Below are positions 59,440-64,000 of a stretch of DNA of 64,000 bases, one piece after another. The first letter of the stretch is position 1; each line of letters begins with the position of its first letter. The notes beneath the pieces were generated by a model that saw nothing but the letters and a program-made list of their open reading frames with translations, did no database searches and was not told the DNA's origin. The position numbers and the translations under genes are program-made. The stretch lies in NCBI GenBank assembly GCA_030448265.1, contig JAUJNG010000003.1, positions 124,001 through 188,000 on the forward strand, written 5' to 3'. This DNA comes from Abditibacterium sp. (lineage in GTDB: Bacteria; Armatimonadota; Abditibacteriia; Abditibacteriales; Abditibacteriaceae).

Positions 59440-59645
59440 AGGACTTACGCATAGGCTGTGTTCGCTCGACTGAAGTCGGCGTTGACCCAGAGGGTGCCCC
59501 GCGGCTTTCGCCGCTAACTTTTGGCCTGCGCCGAAACATCCCAGTGTGGTTCCCGCGAAGGCGGGAAGTTAGCACCGAAGGTGCGGGGCACCCTCTGGGT
59601 CAGCGCCGACTTTAGTCGAGCGAACACTTCCTGTGCGTAAGTCCT
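59440..59645. repeat. Long composite palindrome upstream of kdsC
   Basis: Arms of about 80 bp (59440-59520 and 59566-59645) start AGGACTTACGCATAGGCTGT and pair with a few mismatches. The outermost 13 bp, a middle block (CCCAGAGGGTGCCCCGC) and an inner block (CGCTAACTT/AAGTTAGC) are perfectly complementary. The centre holds a second small hairpin (TCCCGCGAAGGCGGGA). Otherwise 59368-59745 contains no gene. Confidence 0.9.
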
Positions 59646-59745
59646 AATAATGGTAAATTGAGGCGCGAGCGCGCAAAGCGGCGCGTTTTTCGGCTATGCC
59701 CTCTTCTCCCGATTTTCTTTTTCCGCGCTTTCCAGCGTGCAGCCG

Positions 59746-60306
59746 ATGCGCGAAATCGAGCCGCAGCGCTGGGGCGCCGTCCAGCTTTTGTGCTGCGATG
59801 TGGACGGCGTTCTCACCGACGGCAGCCTCGCTTTCGATGAAAACGGCTCGCTGATTCAAACTTTTTACGTGCGCGACGGCTTCGGACTGGTCGCGGCGCG
59901 GCGCGCGGGAATCAAAATCGCCTGGATTTCGGGCCGTCCCTCGAAAGTGGCGCAAAAACGCTTTGAAGAACTCGGCCTCGATCATTGTCTGCTCGCCTGC
60001 GACGACAAAGCCGCCGCGATTCTCGATTTGCAATCCCAATACGGTCTATCGCCCGACCAGTGCTGTTTCATCGGCGACGACATCCCCGATTTAGCGGCGT
60101 TCACGGTCTGCGGTCTGCGCGTCGCGGTGGCCGATGCCGAGCCGGTTTTGATTTCGCGCGCCGACTACATCACGCGAGCGCGCGGCGGGCGCGGGGCGGT
60201 GCGCGAGATTATCGATTTGATGCTTTCGGCGCGCGGCTACTGGGATTTGATGCTCGATATGTTCGAAAACTCCGACCAGAGCGCGCCCGACAACCTGCAA
60301 AAATAA
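59746..60306 (+). CDS. kdsC: KdsC-type HAD phosphatase (3-deoxy-D-manno-octulosonate 8-phosphate phosphatase family)
   Basis: From ATG 59746 (GTG 59737 is possible) the 186-residue protein has nucleophile motif LLCCDVDGVLTDGSL (D18, D20), YVRDGFGLVAARRAGIKIAW, the motif-II ISGR, LACDDKAAAILDL and motif IV CCFIGDDIPDLAAF. These are the cap-less class C0 HAD features of KdsC and relatives that make Kdo or act on acylneuraminate 9-phosphates. No other Kdo gene is nearby, so the exact sugar is uncertain. Kdo use would fit an outer membrane. Confidence 0.85.
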   Translation: MREIEPQRWGAVQLLCCDVDGVLTDGSLAFDENGSLIQTFYVRDGFGLVAARRAGIKIAWISGRPSKVAQKRFEELGLDHCLLACDDKAAAILDLQSQYGLSPDQCCFIGDDIPDLAAFTVCGLRVAVADAEPVLISRADYITRARGGRGAVREIIDLMLSARGYWDLMLDMFENSDQSAPDNLQK

Positions 60307-60310
60307 CGCG

Positions 60311-60406
60311 ATGAACGATTCTCTTCTCGATTGGCTGTTCGGCGCCTGGTTTTTGCTGTTTTTCGGCGCATTTTTCGGCGCGGCGGCGCTGTTGTTTCAG
60401 TTTTGA
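60311..60406 (+). CDS. Possible 31-residue single-helix membrane peptide
   Basis: An ATG four bases after kdsC opens MNDSLLDWLFGAWFLLFFGA and continues FFGAAALLFQF, then TGA. The whole peptide is one strongly hydrophobic helix. No good ribosome site, but tight coupling to kdsC and clean start and stop make it a candidate small protein. It ends just before the nested palindrome at 60411. Confidence 0.4.
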   Translation: MNDSLLDWLFGAWFLLFFGAFFGAAALLFQF

Positions 60407-60410
60407 GTTT

Positions 60411-60666
60411 GTAGGGACATGGCCTGCCATGTAATGTGTGACTTCTATTCGAGCGTGAGTGCTTGCGTCGCACGGTTTGTAGTAGCGCCGCGAGGCGCGT
60501 TTGGATCAACTCATGCGCTTTCCAAACGCGCCTTGCGGCGCTACTACAAACCTTCGCAAGCGCCTACCCTCAAAAACAAGTCACACATTGCGCGGCCTGC
60601 CATGTCCGCCGTCTCTTGGAGACGGCGAATCGTGGATTCGCCGGACATGGCAGGCCATGTCCCTAC
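60411..60666. repeat. Multi-layer nested palindrome carrying the 80-bp module
   Basis: Layer 1: perfect 22-bp arms at 60411-60432 and 60645-60666 (GTAGGGACATGGCCTGCCAT plus two). Layer 2: AATGTGTGACTT at 60433 and its complement at 60578. Layer 3: the 80-bp palindromic module at 60473-60552, three substitutions from 3532-3611. A fourth hairpin (GGCCTGCCATGTCC with its complement) lies in the right flank at 60593-60656. Confidence 0.9.
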
Positions 60667-60697
60667 GCGCAGCGTATCAGGTTTCTCACCATCACCC

Positions 60698-62596
60698 ATG
60701 AACTACCTCCCCGATGCCGCGCTGTTTCTGCTGCTCGTTGTGGCGCTTGTCGCGGGCGGCTGGGCGGTTTCAAATCGAGAAAAAAGCAGTTTGGAGAGCG
60801 CTTTTTTGCCCCTCGCCGCAGGACTGGGCGCTTACGCATTCGCGGTCTGGGTCGTCGGTTCGCTTTGGAAACTGGTGCCGACGTTGTGGATTCTTTTGCC
60901 CCTGCCGCTGCTGGCGTTTCTCGTCATTGCCAAACGCGAAAACCTCCAATTCCACGCCCGCCGCACCCTCGCCGCACTCCGAAATCTGCCGCGTTTCGAC
61001 GCCGCGCTCGCGCTTTATCTGGCGGGAGTGTTTGCGCTCACTTTCATCCTTTCCCTCGCGCCGCCTAACGCCGCCGATTACGATTCGCTCACCTACCATC
61101 TCGCCGTGCCCGCGCAGTATTTGCGAGCCGGAAAAATCGTCGAACTGCCTTATGATCACCATTCCTACTTCCCCTTCACGCTCGAAATGCTCTATACGCT
61201 GGGCCTGGCGGCGCGCGGCGCGGTCTTCGCCAAACTTTTTCACTGGCTGATGCTGCCGCTCGGCGCGCTGGCGCTGCTGGCGATAGGAAAACGCGCCCAC
61301 AGCGCGCGCGCCGGACTCATCGCCGCCACGCTCTACGCTTCGATGCCGCTCGTTCTGGTCGAGGCGACCACGGCTTATATCGATCTGGGCTTTTGCGCCT
61401 TCGCGTTTCTGGCGCTTTTGTGTTTCGTCGGCGCGCCCCGTCAAAACCGAAATGAAAACTGGCTTTGGTGCGGCGCGTTTTGCGGATTTTGCATCGGCAC
61501 CAAGTATTTCGGCTGGCTCATTTTCGGGTTTCTCGGATTGTGGTTTCTTTTTCAAATGCTTCAAAAGCGCGAGTTTTCAACCCGAAAACTCGCGCTGTTC
61601 GCGCTTCCCGCGCTCGTTTTGGGCGCGCCCTGGTATCTTCGCAACATGATGTGGACGGGCAATCCGGTGTTTCCTTTCGCCTATGGCATTTTCGGCGGGC
61701 AGGGCTGGACGGCGCAAATGGCGGCGCTTTATGATAGCTCGCAGGCGATTTACGGCTTCGGGAAATCGCCGCTCGATGCGGGCTGGGTTTTCTGGCGACT
61801 GGCGATGACGCCGCTCAATTTCCGCCAACCGTTTTGGCCCCTTTCGGGCGAATTGGTGGCCCCACCCCAAACCGGCATTTTTGAAGTCGCGGGATTGGTT
61901 TTGAGTTCGTTTCCTGGCCCCGCCGTGTTCGCCCTTGGGCTTCCGGCGCTGCTGGGCCGAAAAAAACCGCTTTCCATTGTGATAGCGACGAGTTTATTCG
62001 CGTTTTTGATGGTGTTCTGGTTCGTGACCAGCCAGCAAATTCGCTATCTTCTTCCCGCGCTGGGGCTTCTGGCTCTGGTCGGCGGCTGGGGCGCGGCTCA
62101 AAATGCGCCGCGTTTTCGCGTCGCGCGCTGGGTGGGCGGCGCGGGATTGGGTTTGTGGCTGCTGTTCGCGCCCGCATGGTTGGTGTGGCACAATCGCGGC
62201 TCATTCGGGGTTTTGAGCGGCGCGCACACTCCCGAAAACTATCTGCGCGGCTTTTCCGGATTCGACGCGATGCAGTGGGCCTCCAACAACACCCCGCCCG
62301 ATGCGAAATTCGCGGTTTATGGCGAGCCGCGCACTTTTTATCTCCATCGAAATCACTTCTGGGCCGACGATGGGCACAACAATCTCATCGCCTACGCAAC
62401 CCTGCAAAACGGCGCGCAGTTGGCGCTCGCGCTCAAAAATCTGGGCGCGACGCACGTTTTGTGGAACACCGCGCCAGGACAAAACGGCGGCGTTTTCGGC
62501 CCGCCGCAGCCGCTCATGGACGATGCCATCGCGCGCGGCGATTTGGGGCTGTTGTATGAAGATCGGCGCGGTTATCGGATTTATGCTTTGAGGTAA
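60698..62596 (+). CDS. GT-C (GT39/ArnT-like) membrane glycosyltransferase
   Basis: Start chosen at ATG 60698, after the palindrome; the open frame upstream runs through repeats. The 632-residue protein has about 11-12 membrane helices. Early loop APPNAADYDSLTYHLAVPAQ contains the DxD-like acidic region of the GT-C first loop; YFPFTLEMLYTLGLAARGAV, TKYFGWLIFGFLGLWFL and PWYLRNMMWTGNPVFPFAYG follow. The C-terminal soluble part (WASNNTPPDAKFAVYGEPRT) is typical of the family. These enzymes move sugars from lipid carriers to envelope acceptors. The substrate is unknown. Confidence 0.85.
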   Translation: MNYLPDAALFLLLVVALVAGGWAVSNREKSSLESAFLPLAAGLGAYAFAVWVVGSLWKLVPTLWILLPLPLLAFLVIAKRENLQFHARRTLAALRNLPRFDAALALYLAGVFALTFILSLAPPNAADYDSLTYHLAVPAQYLRAGKIVELPYDHHSYFPFTLEMLYTLGLAARGAVFAKLFHWLMLPLGALALLAIGKRAHSARAGLIAATLYASMPLVLVEATTAYIDLGFCAFAFLALLCFVGAPRQNRNENWLWCGAFCGFCIGTKYFGWLIFGFLGLWFLFQMLQKREFSTRKLALFALPALVLGAPWYLRNMMWTGNPVFPFAYGIFGGQGWTAQMAALYDSSQAIYGFGKSPLDAGWVFWRLAMTPLNFRQPFWPLSGELVAPPQTGIFEVAGLVLSSFPGPAVFALGLPALLGRKKPLSIVIATSLFAFLMVFWFVTSQQIRYLLPALGLLALVGGWGAAQNAPRFRVARWVGGAGLGLWLLFAPAWLVWHNRGSFGVLSGAHTPENYLRGFSGFDAMQWASNNTPPDAKFAVYGEPRTFYLHRNHFWADDGHNNLIAYATLQNGAQLALALKNLGATHVLWNTAPGQNGGVFGPPQPLMDDAIARGDLGLLYEDRRGYRIYALR

Positions 62597-62603
62597 GCGC
62601 GGC

Positions 62604-62801
62604 GCTTTCCCGTCGCTTCGCTCCGGCCCTCACCCGTCGCTTCGCGCCACCCTCTCCCGCAAGCGGGAGAAGGACACACTCTTACTTTCATGTTTTCACT
62701 GCTCGATTAAAATTGCGCGCGTTATCCTTCTCCCGCTTGCGCGGGTGCCCTCTGGGCGTGGGTGGCGCGAAGCGACGGGTGAGGGCTGCGTAGCGGGAAA
62801 A
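62604..62801. repeat. Intergenic palindrome, CTCTCCCGC family
   Basis: Arms include GCCCTCACCCGTCGCTTCGC at 62626 with its complement near 62785, and an inner TCTCCCGCAAGCGGGAGA/TCCTTCTCCCGCTTGCG pair. The right arm contains GGGTGCCCTCTGGGCGTGGG, shared in part with the element at 25274-25460. It separates the two glycosyltransferase genes. Confidence 0.8.
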
Positions 62802-62822
62802 CCTCGCAATCACCAAAACCTA

Positions 62823-64000
62823 ATGTCTTCATTTCCCAAATGGCCGCTCTGGATGAGCCTGGTCGCCTATTTTCTGCTCACGGCGGCGCTCATCGCCGCC
62901 GTTCCGCTCGGCGCCGCGCCCGACGAAGCGGCGCACTGGCAATACGTCGAACACATCGCCCAAACCCAGACCCTGCCGGTTTTTCGCGCCGCCTCCGCGA
63001 ACGAGCCAGGTTACGAATTTCACCAGCCGCCGCTTTATTATTTGATTTGCGCGCCACTCTGGAAACTGCTCGGCGCCGGCGTTCAAAATTACGCCTGCCG
63101 CGTGGTTTCGCTGCTGTGCGGGCTGGGCACCATCGCGCTGATCTGGAGCGCGGCGCGCCTGGTTTTTCCCTCGAATTGGCGCATCGCGGGAGCGGCGGCG
63201 GGAATCGCGGCGCTTTTGCCGCTTCATCAGGGCGTGGGCGCCAGTTCCGGCAACGATGCTCTGGCCGGAATGATTTGCGCTTCGCTGTTTTTCCTCATCG
63301 CCCGTTGTATCGTGAACGGCGCGGCGTGGCGCGACGTGTGGCAAATCGGCGTGGTGGCGGGCCTGGGAATCCTCACCAAAAATACGGCGCTTTCGGTTGC
63401 GATTGTGGCTCTGGGCGCCCTCTTCTGGGCCGCGCGACGCGAAAACTCGCGGGTTTCTTCCTCGACGGCTTTGGCGACGGCCTTTGGCATCGCGCTGTTG
63501 GTCGGCGGGCCGATTTTGCTTCGCAACCACAATCTCTACGGCGACCCGCTCGGCCAGAGCGTTTTTAAAGCCGCTTTTCGCCAGTCGTCGCCTGGGCCTC
63601 AAGAAATGGCGGAAAAATACGGCATTGACGCTGTAAGTTACATTCGCGGCTTCTTCTGGGTGGCTTTTTTCACGACCTGGGGATTTTTCGGCGGGCCGAA
63701 CACGGCGATAGAAATCGCGCAGCCCCTGAGCGCGTCCGGCCCGCGCGTGCCACAACTCGCTCTATCCCCTTTGATGGCACTTTGCGCGCTGTTTCCTCTC
63801 GCTTGCGCGCTGGGTTGGCGACGCATCGAAACCCTCAACGACGCGCAAAAAACGACTTTGCGCGTCTGGTGCATCGGAATCCTCTTTGTTTTGCTGGCGT
63901 GGGCGCAGTTCGCGGCGCAGTATTTCGCCGGAGCGCAGGCGCGCTACGGTCACGCCGCGCTTTTGCCGTTTTGCGTGCTGGGGGCGGCGGGTTGGGTCGC
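62823..64000 (+). CDS. GT-C type membrane glycosyltransferase (3' end outside window)
   Basis: ATG 62823 opens a multi-helix protein that reaches the window edge (392 residues visible). The first loop carries LGAAPDEAAHWQYVEHIAQT with the D-E pair typical of PMT/GT39-like enzymes, then FHQPPLYYLICAPLWKLLGA, IAALLPLHQGVGASSGNDAL, GVVAGLGILTKNTALSVAIV-like and GGPILLRNHNLYGDPLGQ. At least nine helices are visible. It is paired with the similar gene upstream, suggesting a small envelope-glycosylation locus. Confidence 0.85.
   Translation, partial: MSSFPKWPLWMSLVAYFLLTAALIAAVPLGAAPDEAAHWQYVEHIAQTQTLPVFRAASANEPGYEFHQPPLYYLICAPLWKLLGAGVQNYACRVVSLLCGLGTIALIWSAARLVFPSNWRIAGAAAGIAALLPLHQGVGASSGNDALAGMICASLFFLIARCIVNGAAWRDVWQIGVVAGLGILTKNTALSVAIVALGALFWAARRENSRVSSSTALATAFGIALLVGGPILLRNHNLYGDPLGQSVFKAAFRQSSPGPQEMAEKYGIDAVSYIRGFFWVAFFTTWGFFGGPNTAIEIAQPLSASGPRVPQLALSPLMALCALFPLACALGWRRIETLNDAQKTTLRVWCIGILFVLLAWAQFAAQYFAGAQARYGHAALLPFCVLGAAGWV

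Noticed and set aside
1..64000. tRNA, rRNA or riboswitch genes
   Set aside because: I looked through the intergenic gaps for cloverleaf-like or rRNA-like sequence and saw none; the hairpins there are palindromes or terminators.

Overview
The window comes from a GC-rich bacterial chromosome, and every gene in it looks bacterial. A peptidoglycan transglycosylase (MltG), a KdsC-type phosphatase, a degenerate secretin, lipoproteins and an SLH-domain surface protein together suggest a diderm with an SLH-anchored envelope. Armatimonadota or Abditibacteriota would fit, but that placement is inference and no marker gene proves it. No rRNA, tRNA, CRISPR array, phage or intact insertion sequence was seen.

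Layout. 1-4.5 kb: a secreted carboxypeptidase-regulatory-repeat protein (cut by the window edge) and two paralogous matrixin-like lipoproteins. 5.1-15 kb: a signalling block with a giant hybrid histidine kinase (about ten tandem HAMP units, GAF, kinase, three receivers), a REC-PAS-kinase, a lone receiver and a REC-kinase. 15-25 kb: sugar isomerase/epimerase, a Q-rich membrane protein, SRPBCC protein, ECF sigma factor, response regulator, LipM-like transferase and a TolB-like propeller protein. 25.4-31 kb: ruvX-mltG-lipoprotein and a broken PDZ-containing secreted protein. 31-33.9 kb: an SLH-domain protein and small genes. 45.9-34.0 kb (minus strand): one long tightly packed run, dnaB (two inteins) - secretin-like gene - secreted protein - purD - purS (extended) - purQ - EVE-domain gene - Uma2-family gene - purL. 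46.3-51.9 kb (plus strand): an RNA-repair operon, hen1 and pnkp with two companion genes I do not recognise. 52-64 kb: GH15 glucoamylase, the remnant of a toxin-antitoxin pair, mutS, a beta-hydroxyacid dehydrogenase, kdsC and two GT-C type membrane glycosyltransferases.

Two features run through the whole window. First, many genes, including housekeeping ones (dnaB 5' end, purL, purQ, mutS, pnkp, hen1), are interrupted by small indels, often in homopolymers, while both flanks keep perfect family similarity in another frame. This looks like sequence or assembly error rather than gene decay, so I annotate the reconstructed genes and name the breaks. Second, gene junctions are studded with long, near-perfect palindromes of several families. 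Some are nested inside each other, and some supply the last codons or the stop codon of the neighbouring gene. These palindromes and the expanded Hen1/Pnkp operon are the most interesting things here.
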